Shown here one piece after another: positions 44,201-57,800 of a stretch of DNA of 64,000 bases. Origin of the DNA: Climacteris rufus (taxonomy: Eukaryota > Chordata > Aves > Passeriformes > Climacteridae); the NCBI GenBank assembly GCA_013398175.1, contig VZRZ01004280.1:1-64000 (forward strand), in the 5' to 3' direction. Under the pieces are notes generated by a model. That model was not told where the DNA came from. It saw only the letters and a list, made by a program, of their open reading frames with translations, and ran no database searches. A program made the position numbers and the translations under genes. How positions within the stretch are numbered: position 1 is the first letter of the stretch; each line of letters starts with the position of its first letter.

Positions 44201-47200
44201 AAAGTGTTTCCTGTCAAAATCTGTCACATGTACAGGGGTGGGAAGATGCTGTTGTGACTGCCAGACTCTGTTTGGGCTCCTGTTCTGGGCATGCCCTAGA
44301 AGGACAAGGGGCTGATGTACTACCCCAAACCTGTGGCTCCTCAGAAGCAGAGCCCCTACAGGAGGTGCTTATTCCTTATTTCTACTGTGGAGGTAATTCC
44401 CATGCTGGGTTCGACGCAGGAATTCACCTGAATATGTGTGAATTGCCTGGGTACTGAAATAGCTGGGAAACAGTATTAGAGCCCAATAGAAGGGAGTGGT
44501 GGTAGGAGGAAGAGACTATTCTGCTGCCAGCCGTGATAGAAAAGGCTGAGAATGCTAAAGAAGATTACATGGTGGTTTGGACACTTTCAAGAAGAACAAC
44601 AAGAAGAAATCATTTGCAGGAGTTCCTTAGCATTGATCAGAAGGACCATGGGATCTTTACCAAGTGCCCTAGCTCAGCCTTTAAGTGAAGCAGGAAGAAG
44701 ATCCCAATGTTATGTTGCCAGCCTAGACCCTGTTTGTGAGACCTGTTCCATGTGTTTTTGCAGATGCTGTGTGTGACTCTGTGAAAGTCAGCTATGATTT
44801 AGATTTAGATTTACTAAGCTTTAGATTTACTAAGTTTTCAGGCAACTTCTCCATCAACTTCTACCAATTCCATTTGCAGTGAGGTGCTTACAGAACCCAC
44901 AAGAGTCTATCAGAGCCTGCAGCCTGCTGGGGTCTAAGGCAGGACAGGAAGGAACTGTGTGACCACCTCAGGCAAGAAGAGAACTGAATTTGCTTTTGGT
45001 ATCTGGAAAGTGAAATATTTCTGGAAGTGAAATATTTCTTCTGAAAATTAAAGAAATGCTTAGCATGTACTTTCACTTTGGTGTGAAAGTTACTTTGGTT
45101 CTGTTCTGCTGGAGAAAGTTTCTGGGGCTGGGTCTTTCTGTGGAGAGCAATTTATTCTCAGGAACCAGACAGACTTGGGAAAGAAGAGGCCAAAGCTGGT
45201 TTTCATCTGTGAAGGAAAATAGGTGAAATTTTTTCTATACCAGCTCAGCCTGACTGGACATAGTGCTAGAACCAGTCTGTGTGCTGCCTCAAATACATGG
45301 TTTCATCTTGGTCCTTCTCTGTGTAGAAATCAAACACAAAGGAAGACACAACGAATGAAGGAATAATGTTTCTGAGATGACTAGAGCTTATTTCTCTTTG
45401 TAGATGGCCATTCTTTATTCAGAGATGTGGGACAATATCTTCTGCGACTGGAGATGAACACAGAGTTAGACCTTCTGTGGGAGGCAAAACCAAACCAAAC
45501 ATTTCAAGTAAGTTTAGTCTGTTTTTGGTAGAGATAATACAAGCAGTACAGCAATATAAATTTTGGCCTGAGCTGTACTGTACTGATGTCTTATCTAGGC
45601 AGTAAAAAAAGATCAGACAAAGAACCATTTAAAGCAGAGTGCAGAAACCCTCTAGTTTCTGTCTAAATCCAGTTGAAGTAAATGGAAATCTTTCTTTTAG
45701 CTTCAATGAGTCTAGATTGGGCATTTTGAGAATATTTCTTGCTACCATTTAATTTCTGGGTGCTATTGAGCTAGTTGCCTTTAAGGTAGCATGTTTAAGC
45801 AAGTAAAGCTGCATACAAGATGTCTTTTATGGACTCTTCATCATTTTCTTGTTGGGGTACAGTGACTGTCCAAAGAATAAGAGAAAAGAGTCCAGCCTTG
45901 TTTTAACTCAGTGCTGCATAGCACAGACACTGGGTTTTTCTTATTTTTATTTTCACAGCACTATGATAGAGAAATTGCTTATGCAATTATGAAATAACTG
46001 TGGAAGACTAATGGGGTCCAGTGTCTATGAAAGACTTTTAGACCTGAGTTCTTCACTCCCCTTTCCTTTCATTTAGAAACCACCAAGAGAAAAGGTGGCA
46101 GGATATTTCTCTGTTCCACTGCATATGAAAATGCTCTGTGTTAACATTATCTTCCCCTGGTCATGACCAACAAGAACCTATAAATGGAGGAAATGTCAGA
46201 TCCTCTGCCTCTCCTGCCTCCATCTGCAACTGAAAACAGACTTGTGGTCTTATAATGGCTCTGCAAAAGATTGCTCAGAAGACAATTTTGTACAGTTGTG
46301 CATCCTTTCTGTAAGTAACCCAGGCTCACTTTTCTTAGAAAATAATAGAATATAGCTTTAAATTTGCAGCATGAGAAGTGAGGAAATGAAAACAGTGTCT
46401 TAAAGTACAGGTCATGGTAGGAAACAGTGAAATGTCTGTCTGCTCTGTTACCAGGCAGAGCACTGAATGGGGACAGAGATGCAGACCTGTCTGAGGAGTA
46501 CAGCATGTACAGGACAGCAAAAAGGACTTTTTTATCATTAAAAGCAAGTCCAGAAAGTGCCCAAGAGTCTCTCTAGGGCAGCAGTGGCCAGGGGCTAAGA
46601 AGCACTGAGGACTGAAGTCTGCTCTGTGCTCCTGTGGCTGAGCACTGTGTGAGTGCCCCTGCACTGGTGTGATACCCAACCGTGCCTGGCAAAGAGTCTG
46701 GGTAGTTTGTGGTTCAGACTTGGGTTGTCTGTGATAGTGGCTGTGATGCTGTTGGTCAGGCACAGTGGTGCTTTTTAACATTTATATCAGGCTCAACCAC
46801 AGGTTGGATCCCTCAAGCCAGATTGTGTTAAACTGCTAAAACTGAAGCTCAGCTTCCTCCTGGTAACCTCCTACCTGCAGAGTTTCCTCCTTATACATGA
46901 GGTGTGGCAGGCTGGCAACCAGGGCAGCTGAGAGGCAAAAGCAATGAGCTGAGTCCAGGACAGAACTCACAGAGATTCTGGCTGACCATGCTAACCCAGT
47001 ACATAGCATGCAACCTGCAGGGAATGCAGAAGCCTCCCTGTCCTGTTGCTGCAAATGAAACATGGGGCTGTCAGTTGCTCAGATTTTTGATTCACTGGCT
47101 TTTCTACATGTGATGGGTGGGATGACATGGTCAGATTCCTTCTGCTTTGTCAGGCTGCAAAAATGCTTGCATCTCACATTGACACTGGAAAGCTCTCCTA

Positions 47201-49673
47201 CTTTAAGTTTGCCTGTTTTTGTGAATGGCATGCAGAAATTTGGCTGTTCTTCATTTTCCCTGGTGCAGTGATGTACTGTGTGCCTCAGGGGTGGAAGTCT
47301 GCTAAGTTAGATATCTACTGATCATGTCCTTATGCAGGAAAGATCTCTCACTCTGAAGAGAAAAGCTCTATCATGTTTGACAGTCCTATCTCTCCATTCA
47401 CTGGCATTAATATGGTTCCTGTCAGGAGCTCACTGGCAGGGGGCAGCTGGTTGTCACACAGTGCTGCTGAGAGACCTTTGACACCACTGACTTCTCTGGG
47501 GCAACAACAGATTTGTGCTCTGTATGGTAAGAATGGAGAGGTGCCAGTCTGTACCCTGGAGCCCTTGAGATGAGGTGGGGTTAGATTCTTTGGGAGATCC
47601 TGCTGCCAGTGGCGCAGCCGAAGCTGAAACAGAGACTGTGCTGCAGCTCGGTGAATTTGGCTCCATGCTTTGAACTCAGAGCATGCATGTCCGCAAACAT
47701 CCCAGCCCATCCACTTTGTCCTTTAGTTCAGCTACAGCTGTGGGAATAAAGGCAGCTGAAAACATAAATACAATTGGTTATCAGAGACCCATCACTACCC
47801 ACTGCACTTCACCGCTGGCTCGGCTCTGCCACTCACGCTTCACGTGCAGCCTTTGGACACATATGTCTGGCTTCTTTTTCTTGTGAAAACCCCTCCTTAT
47901 ACTAGGAAACTCTAACACCCACAGTGGTAAAAAGGTTACTAGTTAGTGCATGGGGAGGAAAAGGGTGCGGTTCAAAGAACACCCATTTAAGATTTTTTCT
48001 TACAAACGAAGCAGCAGCAGTGCTGGCCCAATACCCGAAGTCAGTTTAACCCTCACAGCCCCAAAGGGAAGTTCAAGCTGGTTTTGCATCTCAACAGCTA
48101 ATGGGGCTACCCAGAGCTCTGTGCTGCTGCAGGGCTCTTATGTGGATATTAAAGAAGGTATTAAATCTCAGGTTAATACAAAAACTGTGTGAACCAAGGA
48201 AACAGCGTCATAAAATTTGTCCTCCCATTAGAAATCCCTAGGGGGTTGAGTGGCTGAAGAACAAGGAATTGGCAAAGACACAAAAAGTGCCTTGTACAAA
48301 TCTGGGGTTCAGATCAACCAAATCCCACTCAAAGAGGTCTGCCGTAAGCCCAAATTTTTTTACTCCTGCTGTTTCCCCCTTAGCCTCCATCAGTTTGCTC
48401 TGCAGCCAGGCTGGACCCAGCTGGTGCAGCAGGGATTCCAAGGGCTTTGGTGTTTACATTGCATCAGCTCCTCCTGCTATGGTCAGGGACCCTTGCTGCC
48501 AGCCCTCCATGGCAAAGATCCCAGCAGTCCCCCTTGCAGAGCTGCACCAAGCCTTTGGAGGCGGGTGGCTTTGGGAAGCTGGCACCCTGCTAGGGGAGGA
48601 TGTCACAGAGCTGGCAGGCACCTGTGGGTGACCCCAGCCTGTCTCTGCTGGGGCACAGTGCTGAGGGGCACCTTAGAGAAAAGCCGCAGACAGGAAAGCA
48701 GGAAATGCTTTGTGGAACAGAGATAACGTAGAAAATAATGCTCTGTAAATGGTTTGATTTACTGATTTGCACGTACAGGGGCTGCCATGTGAGCACACAG
48801 GAAAAGGAAATGGAACAGAGGAGGAGGGGAAGGAAAAAGGCAACAGGACAACAAAACAGGCTGGCAGATTTCATTGGGAGCAGGACTTAATGTCTTGGGT
48901 TTTCTCCCAAACAAGATGTGTTGTGGGGGTCTGCAATCACACATGGACACTCAGGATGTGAGCCCTTTGGGACAAAAGGATGTCTCTATTTATCAAAATG
49001 GGCAACTTGTGTAATTTTGGGTTCTTCTATACTGAGAATTCCCTCTTGTATACAGGTGGAACCACCCTGGGCATGCCAGCCCTTATCAAGAGCAAACCAG
49101 TCCCTGGGCCACTGACCTGGACTTCAGCTTTGTGATGGAGGAATCACAGAGGGCAGAGTTATCAGCCCTATGCTCTGCTGCTCAGATTTTTTCAAAAGCC
49201 TCTTTTGCATGAGGACTTCAGAGGTCTCTGTGTCCTCTTGTGAGGTGAACCCTCCCATGACATGAGCCTCAGCAAGCAGTGGGATGCACACCTCCTGCCA
49301 GCAGCAGGTCTCTCTGTAAGCCCATCAGGCAGAACCTCTGTGCACAACTGATTTTTGTGAGCCTTTGCCAGACTTTTTGTGGCCCACCCGACTGCCCCTC
49401 AAGGGGGCAGCTCACAGAGCTGTGCAGGCTCTACTCTACAATTACTGCTTCCTTCCTTTGGCCCACTGCCTTTGTGTCACTGACCTCCAGTGGGCAAACT
49501 GAGGCTCACATGTGGGTTGTGGTCTGGGTGATGATACCACCCTGCAGTGGCCAGGCTGTGGAACCATCTCCTGCAGTTAGAGGGTTACCTCTGATGTCTT
49601 CTTTGAGGCATTTTCTGAGTGTTGAGGGATACTGCTGGGTGTGACAGACCCCTTCCAGTCTCTGCTGCAATCA
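35299..49673. other. Upstream of GPR132: no recognised gene
   Basis: About 14 kb without convincing coding exons. Open frames are short and mutually overlapping on both strands. It may contain GPR132 5' UTR exons. A moderately CpG-enriched patch lies at about 40195-40280. An AT-rich inverted repeat is at 38980-39008, and short internal duplications are at about 44796-44838 and 45006-45039. Confidence 0.55.
38980..39008. repeat. Perfect inverted repeat, 9 bp arms
   Basis: Arms aaactatgt (38980-38988) and acatagttt (39000-39008) around an 11 bp spacer, in a very AT-rich stretch (about 38930-39060) with repeated tataatttgaag and tagtttcaaa motifs. Confidence 0.8.
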
Positions 49674-49800
49674 TGGAATAGAATAATTTAGGTTGGAAAA
49701 GACTTCTAAGATTATCCAGTCCAACCCAAGCACTGCCAAGTTCACCACTAAACCATGTCCCCAAGTCCCACTACAGCACATTTTTTTAACACTTTCAAGG
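49674..49800 (-). mobile_element. CR1 fragment (3' end, diverged)
   Basis: Reverse CR1 tail: atggaatagaataatttagg, ttggaaaagacttctaagat, cagtccaacccaagcactgc, ccatgtccccaagt. It ends in the right-hand inverted repeat described at 49777-49817. Confidence 0.8.
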
Positions 49801-49817
49801 AAGTGTTAAAAAATGTG
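49777..49817. repeat. Near-perfect inverted repeat (fold-back) at a CR1 edge
   Basis: Left arm cacatttttttaacactt (49777-49794), 6 bp loop tcaagg, right arm aagtgttaaaaaatgtg (49801-49817); the arms differ by one base in the A/T run. The left arm lies in CR1-like sequence. Confidence 0.85.
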
Positions 49818-52290
49818 TTGTTGTAAGCAACTTAATGTTTCAAAGGAAGGAAACTGCCTGATGAAGGTATAATATTGAGCCTTCAATTGAAGTGAAAGAT
49901 TTAGTGGGGCATTTATTTCAAGATATTTGCTTCACTTTTTCTCATTATAAATTCCCTGATACAGTCTGAAAAAGGAAGTATGGTCTTCCTTGAGATTTCT
50001 AGGTATGTATATACCCCAGGGAGAAAAAAAATCCAAGACTTTTCCTCTCTTTTCCAACCAGTTTTTCAGATCCTCTTACACCATCATAAAGACAGAGCAG
50101 ACAACACAAAAATCTACTGGAAATCACCCTTGAAAACACTGACTTTTGAGCTCTGGCACAATTTTTTTCAGTATAAATACCTCTTCCTATAAATTGATCT
50201 TCCTATAGACATTTGGGATTTTGTTCTGTGTTCAGCAGTTTCCATTCACTTAAACATTGAATTTACAGCCTCATTTTCCAAGCACAATTTCCATGCCCTC
50301 CTTGGTGCTAGGAATGTGCTTTTTGAAGATTCATTTGTGAAGCAACCATACAATTTGGAAAGATTCTTCAACATTAAAAGACATCCCTTCCATCATCTTT
50401 TCTCCTGACACTAGCAGCTTCAATGGTTTTGTAAATAGAATTACTCATGGAAAGACAGATGGTGAAGCTTCACCTGGTGCTGAGGTGGCACAGACACCTT
50501 TTAAAACGTGACAGTGGGGATGGGAAGTTTGTGTGTCTGTCTGCCCTGCAGTCTGTGGTGTGTGAGGGTGATGCCTGTGGTAGCTTTTCCAGAGTGAGTT
50601 TGCAGAGTGGAAGCAGGTGGACCTTGACACCACAACGCTCTGTGTACTCCAGGCTACCCAGATGTGGGTTGTTTTTCCATGAATCCTCTGTGCAGACAAA
50701 CCTGCAGGTTTCAGCATTTTAAAAAATGCAAATATTTTATAATTCTCTGCCAGCTTTGGTAGAGCTGTCAAATAATGGGAAGTAAACAGATACCACTCAG
50801 TTCTGGACTCATCTTGTGGTCTCTTGTCATTAATCTCATCTCTGTCTGAGTTTTAGTTTTGTCTGTTTAAAAGACAGCTGTGAAGTCTTTTAAAGACTTG
50901 CTTTGCAGATATTTTGAGATGAAGTGGCAAAAAAATACTGTAAGAGACCCAGGTATTATCACAAATTAAAAAAAAAATAACAAAACCCAACCCTTAGATA
51001 TCTACATGTAAGGAGTATGCACAAGATTCCCAAAACTCTCCAGAACCAAGTGCCAATGCTCCCACTGACCTGACTGAGTGGAAGTGTCGTGGTGTGCTCT
51101 GCCAACACCGCTGCCCAGGTCCCAGGCAAACAGGATGACTGGCAGGAGGAAGGCAGGCTGCAGTCCAGCTGCATCCTGGAGCTGCAGCTTGTGGAATACA
51201 CACAGCAAATGTCTGGGTGAAAATAAAGTGTGTCTTCTTAGGCTCCCAAAGAAAACAAAAATACAAGCAACACCCATAAAATGTCTCCCATTCCTCTGCA
51301 GAGGCCGTTTCCCCTCTGCTCACCTTGGGTGACATCCTGGCACTTTCAGGAACAGGAGGAAAGTGCTGTGAGCACAAAAGAAGAAAGAAGAAGGTCCAGA
51401 AAGAATGCAGTCTGTGGTCTGCTTGGTTCCAAGATGCCTGAGATGCCCAGCTGTCAGTGAGGGCTCTGGGCAGTGGTAAACAAGTTCATTTCTTCTGCGG
51501 AGAGATGGACATGAGTAGCTGCAGGTAGCTGTGGGAGCAACCACTGGTATCCTACATGCTTTTGGATGCTCTGGAGAAGCCTGACATTGTACAGCCAGCC
51601 AGGCAGTCTCTTTGCTCAGAACTTCTTTAAAGACCAGGAAAACAGCTGCCACAGCAGGAGTGTTGGTTTATCAGCCTCCTGTTACCCACCTCAGGCAAAT
51701 TCATTGTTCATACTTTTTTCTTTGTTGAAGACAGCTGCTTCTGCTCTCAGTCAGAGCCCCAGCAGAGGCTGAAACAGTCACCCAGGCCTGCCCTTGCTAC
51801 TGAGTCTGGGTTGCAACAGTTTTTATTTGTGCCACTGCATTTGACACGCTGCTGTGTGGATCAGACCTTCTTTCTTACTGTGCAAAAGCAGGATGAGGGG
51901 AAACCAGAATGCTGCAGGCTGAAGTTTAACATAACATGTAAATAACTGCTGGAGCACCACCATCCACTTCTATCCAAAGGGGAAGGTCCAGCGGCCTTTG
52001 AAAAATAAACAATAGGATAGTTTTCTGCCATTTAGTCAGAAGAATTGGCCCAACCAAGGCTCTCATAAATGCTAGGGTTAGTACAAAGGTGGTTGGTAGC
52101 ACATTGTTGTGTTGGCTCAGCTGTCTCGAGAAGTGCAGCTTCTGTCAGTGTGAAGCATGTGCTTAAAATGTTTTATGAGTTGGGGCTCTTATTACTGAAC
52201 TGGGGCTATGGGGTCAGATCTGGGTCACTTTGGTGAAGAACACTGACAGGCTCCCAGTAGCTGTTCCTAATAGCAGCACAATTTAAAAAT
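49818..52290. other. Intergenic, nothing recognised
   Basis: No recognisable gene or repeat. Opposed open frames at about 50994-51377 and 51320-51652 are short and show no domain. Confidence 0.55.
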
Positions 52291-52940
52291 TCACAGAATC
52301 ATGGAATGGTTTGAGTGGGAAGGGACCTCATATATTATCTAGTTCCAACCCTCTTGCCATGGGCAGGGACAGCTTCCACCAGCCCAGCTTGCTCAGAGCC
52401 ACATCCAGCCTGGCACTGAACACTTCCAGGGATGGGGCAGCCACAGCTGCTCTGGGAAACCTGTTCCTGTGCCTCACCTCTCTCACAGTAAAGAGTTTCT
52501 TCTCAGTATCTAAACCTGCCCTCTGTCAGGTTGAAGCCATTACCTTTTGTCCTATCACTCCATGCCCTTGTATAAAGTCGCTCTTCAGCTCTTTTGTAGC
52601 CCCTTTCTGTGCTGGAGGTTGCTCCAAGGTCTCCCTGGAGCCTTCTCTTCTCCAGGCTGAACATCTTCAACTTTCCAAGCCTGTCTTCAGAGCAGAAGTA
52701 CTGTGGCACCCTGAGCATCTTCATGGCCTCCTCTGGACTTGCTCAAAGAGATCCACATTCTTCTGGTGTTAGGACACCCAGAGCTGGATGTCTGGCAGCA
52801 CTGCAGGGGGGGTCTCACCAGAGTGGGGCGGAAGGGCAGAATCCCCTCCCTTGACCTGCTGCTGAGGACACAGTTGGCTTTCAGCACCCCCAAGTCCTTC
52901 TCAGCAGGTCTGCTCTTAATCCATCCTGCTTCTGTCTGCT
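52291..52940 (-). mobile_element. CR1 LINE, 3' portion
   Basis: Begins tcacagaatcatggaatggt, then gggaagggacctcatatatt, cttgccatgggcagggacag, cctggcactgaacacttcca, ctctcacagtaaagagtttc and, further in, cacccccaagtccttctcag. Decayed, no intact ORF. The far edge is approximate. Confidence 0.9.
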
Positions 52941-54589
52941 GGCTGGTGGAATGGGAGCCAGGGATATGTCAGCTAATCCTTTTGCTTTCAAATTTTTCTT
53001 ACAAAAATAATTAATAAAATGGACACAGTGGATACCAGGCCTCAATCCCTAAAAAGCATCTTAGCAATCCAAAGGCAGAAAAACAGGAGGAGAGAATGAA
53101 AGCTGCTCTATTTAAAAAAAGGACATCTTCTGGTGTTTTCTGCAATTCTTCTGGGGTTCCCCTACAGTGGTTTGTTATTAAAAAATTATGAATCTGTCAT
53201 GGTAATCTAAGTTTTGTGTCCCTTTTCCTAACAACAACATTTTCTCTTAGGACACCATCTTCTATCTCCTGCTAGAGGGGGTCTTAGTAGAAGCATCAGT
53301 GGTGGGGCAACAAAACAATAAATAATCTCTTATGATGTCTAAATCTTTTTGAAAAATGGCAATAGCATGCAGGTATTTGCTCTTCAAAGTCTAATCCATT
53401 ATTTGGGAATGAAGAGGAGCAACTTGTAATTAAAAATCTTATCAAGCTCAATCACAAAATCAAATGAAAAGCTGTATTCAAATACAATCTAATTTATAAA
53501 GTGAATTATTACTTTATTGAATAAGAAATTTAAAATAGTTTAAAATGAAAAATCAGATTCTATCAGCTCTTGATCTTTCTTTGTAACCACCAGGTTACAA
53601 GTAGTCCCTAATTCTATGTCTGCTACTGAATTTCAGTTCACCTTATTTTAGCATATTTGAAGGAGTTTGTTTATGGTATAACTGGTGGGAAATTCCAGAC
53701 GGAAAGGAGGAGTTAGTACATAGGCAGACGGACTCTGAGCTTTTCTTCTAAGCCTTGGTTTTCTTCTGAGAAGGAAAAAACAAAACAACAACACCCTTTT
53801 GCCAGTGCTTTTTCATCTGGCTGTGTGGGTGGTATGTTGAAATAATAGTTTGGAGGAGATTAAAGAAAAGTGTGACTGCTGGTAGCCTTTATCAGAAGGG
53901 GGAATCCCAGCTCTTTAAAGAGCGTGCACAACTAGATGTGAGCAGTGTTATTACAGGGTTCAAAAGACAAACCAGCCTAAACAATCCCCTTCTCACAAAA
54001 CCTTCCCTGGATTTCCAGTGTGCAGAGGTGGGCCAGGTCTGTGACTGGGGAGATCTCTGCCAGTGTTGGTGTATGTGGCTGCTGAGTCTGGGCTCTGTGT
54101 TGAGTCTGCAGAGTCCTGCCTTGCTCTGGAGATGCAAAGAGTGGAGACCCCACCAGTCCCCTGATGTATTTGGTATTTTGCCCCAGTTATCAAACAGCTT
54201 TGATGAAAAATCTCCTTCCTTCCAGGCTGGACCCAGCAGAAGGCAGTGTGTTGTTTATATAAAAGGAATACACCTGCTTAATACATAAGGAACACACCTC
54301 TTTCAACCTTCCCACCTAAAGTAAAGCAGTGTTTAGTTCTTTGTGTTTTCTTCCACGTAAACCCAAGGTACAAAAAAAGGCATAACACCCAGAAACCATT
54401 CTTAGTAGAATGGCAGTCACTTATCATGAACCTTTCTAACCCTTTCTAACCCACATCCACCCCACAATCTGTTTCCTCTCCTTAGAAATCACACTTTTTG
54501 TCATCTGTGGTCCCTAGGTACCTATGGCTGAGTCTTCCTGCATGCCAGTGCTGAGCAGTAAAGCACCTCAGCAGTCTCACTTTAGTGCC
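52941..54589. other. Intergenic, nothing recognised
   Basis: AT-rich around 53300-53560. No coding exon or repeat recognised. Confidence 0.55.
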
Positions 54590-54865
54590 TGATGAAATTA
54601 TGGAGAATAATGTGGGAGTTACTGAAAAACACCTGAAGACAAGGCAGTCACTGGTCACAGCCAGCACGGGTTCATGAGGGGTAAGTCCTGCTTGACAAAC
54701 TTAATTTCCTTTTATGACAAAGTAACTAGGCATAATAATAATCCTTGATCAAGGGGAGCCAGTTGATGTAATCATTTTGGATTCCAGGACAACTTTTGAC
54801 ACTGTCTCTCACAGGATGCTTCTGGACAAAATGTCCAGCAAACAGCTGGATAAACACGTCTGTGA
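54590..54865 (+). mobile_element. CR1 ORF2 (reverse transcriptase region) fragment
   Basis: Contains the recurring CR1 ORF2 block cagccagcacgggttcatga, cctgcttgacaaacttaatt, atgacaaagtaact and, further on, ttttgacactgtctctcaca. Frames are broken. It is an internal fragment lacking the CR1 3' tail. Confidence 0.8.
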
Positions 54866-57800
54866 TTCCATGAGTCCCCAGCTGGTATCAGGTACCAGTC
54901 TGTGCCTGTGGGTTCCTGTGAGCATCTTGGTTGCTCTGGAGAAGAGACATGATGAAGAGAGGAGGGGTGGAAGAGGGTGAGGACTGTACCTCTCCCACTA
55001 AAAGCAGGCCAAGTATATGGAAAATACATCTGTGTTTCAGAAGGGAAGCAAGTGGGGAACTGTCAGTGACTGGGGAGCTCAGCTCTCAGAAGGAAGTCCC
55101 AGCCCCTGGTGCCAAGGCTATTTTTGTCTTTTAACAGACAACTGTAATTGATCAAATGGAAAAACAGTCCTGACAGCTGGGTCTGAAACACTCCTGCTGC
55201 CCATGCACCCTGCCAAAGGTCATGCTCAAGGCCAGACCTGTGCTGGCACAGTTAGAAGCCCAGGGTGAGAGCTAAGAACTCAAGAAGCAAGTGGTGTTTC
55301 ATGAAGATATTTGTGCAATTAGCCTGCACACAGTCACAGCAGACTGAGAAGTGATTGAATGTGATGGATAAAGCAAATAAAAGACCAAAGAGCAGAGTGA
55401 GTCCTGAACCTCACACAGGGTGCTTTTTGCTCTGGTCTTTGGAGGTTGCTGTTGCATCTGCCATCTACATCTCTGCCTACATGTAACACCACAGACACTG
55501 CTTTATTTGCTGTTCTCGCAGTGTCATGCTGGGACCCCATGCTGTGGTCATTCATTAGTATTTGCAGTCTCCCACTTCTCCAGCTCTCCCATCAGTTATG
55601 GGATAACTTTTAGTGTTTTACAAGTTCTGTGGTACAGCATCTGAGGCCCTGGAAAACCCTGAATCTCTCATGTCTTGGTCAGCCTCATCAAAACTGGAAC
55701 TCAGTTTGGCAAATAATTCTTGCTATTCTTTGAAAGATGCCAATTAGCATTTACTATTCACTTCTTTATGTCTGTACTTACCCAGTTCATCCTCTTTACT
55801 CATTTGGAGTACTGATACATCCTCTTTACTCATTTGGAGTATTGATACATTATAAGCACTTCTTCAGACGGAATTGGGAGAGAGAGATCATGCCATGTCT
55901 TTTGGGAATGCTTATTAGTCACAGTGCTTATTTTAAATATTTTTTCCCTAGTAGGCCTTGCCTATAAGCCTCTTGACATTACTGAGCAAAAATGTTCTTC
56001 AGCAACCCTGTGCTATACATGTACATGGTCTCACTTCTTTCTGAATACAGACCAATTTCTATTAAGTACTTTTCCTTTTTTACATTACCATTCATTTTAC
56101 TACCTCACTCTAGTGATATTCCTGCGCTATTGTTAAGCTACTTTTGTTCTTACCAGGTGATGAAATACCTTCTTTATCCTTTTCTAAGGTGTTTCCAGAT
56201 AGTTCTAATTTTACTTACTAATTTCTCCCACTTAGTTACTTCTATTTTATGTTAACTGGCAGCTGTTTCCCCCTTTCACAGCTGGAACTGCTTTTCTGTT
56301 TCACATCGATTCTCTCACTTTATCGCTGAACCAGGGTGAGATTTTTAGCATGATCTGTTTGCAATCTAGGCTTAGAAATCTCAACTTTTTGACCATCTGA
56401 TAAACCCTTCATCAAAGGCCTGAACTTTCATTCGGGTTTTTCTACCCACATTTTTTTCTACCAGTGAATCTGGATAGTAATTTTGCTTTGAGTTAGAGGA
56501 TTTTGTGCTGCATGTTTAAGGCAGACAAATGATCAGGTCACAATGATGATGCCTGGCGTTCAGGGATCAACAGACTTTCTACCCAGCCCTTGGTTCACCA
56601 CACTACGTTGTAGTGAACAATCTCACCATGGGTGCAAACCTCATGGGTTAGAGAATGCACCTGTATCCCCCAAATGCTATTTTTCTATTGGCTGCTTATG
56701 TCTCTAGCAGGTGTCTCCCCCTGGAAGCTCTCTATGCATACAGAACTCTTCTGTCCACAAATTGGATGAGGGGTAAATGAGTAATGGGTTTAAGGAACAA
56801 CTCATCCTGCTTTTTCACTTTGTGACTCTGTTTGGTGGTCTGTAGCAGATCACTCTACAGATGCTCCCCTTCTTCTGCTGAGCATGTTGTAAATCTGACT
56901 TAGCAGCTCACAAGTCCACAGTGGTGCTGAACAGAACTGCTCTCAGTCTGCCCTTCCTACTCAACAGTTTTATTTCAGTATCAGGACACTCATCTCACCA
57001 GGCTTCCTCATCAGTAGCATCACATTCCATCACAAGCAGCATAACTTTCTGTTCCTCTCATTTCTTACCATCCCTTCTAGCACCCATATAAGTGACCACA
57101 AGTTCTCTTTTTTCTCATTCAGTCTTGCCAAGCAGCTGTGTGCAAGTGGAGTTGCATGACACACATTTTCTCGGCACTGTGTTTAGTGTTGCTGGTCTAA
57201 CCAGCCCTATACGGCCCCCTCTGAAAATGTGGGCAACCTACATGTGACAGTATTTTATAATTTCTGTTTCTGATGTTACCCCTCTTCCTCAAGGACAGGA
57301 GACAAGCAAAAGCAAATCTGTTTGCCTCATACCCCCTGTGCTGGCCATGTACAACTTATTTATGAGTTGTTCTGCTTTGGTTTGGTACACCAGGATTCAG
57401 TCAAATCTTTTATTTTTGTTCAGGCTATTATCTCATGTCAGCTCAAGCTGAACAAAACCAGGAAAGACCTGAATGCTCATGAGAAAATCTTCCATTTTAG
57501 GATGTTTCGAGATGAGTTTTGCTGATTTGTCGATATCATGTGAACATTGACAAGTGAAACTGCTCATGGGTCACATCACTGTTACTGTAATAACAAAATG
57601 AAACACCATCTATAGTATGTGAGTTGAGGGAGGGTGGTTGTGAGACAAGCTCTTGTGGTGGTTTTCAGAAGGAGGAAGGGAGGAGAGCGTGAGACAGTAA
57701 CAGCGCGTGTGTGCTGGAGAAAACCCATGAGCCACAGTGTCTCCCACTCTGGGAGCTGCTGCAGAACAGGCAGGGCAGAGCAGTGCCCAGCAGCACAGTC

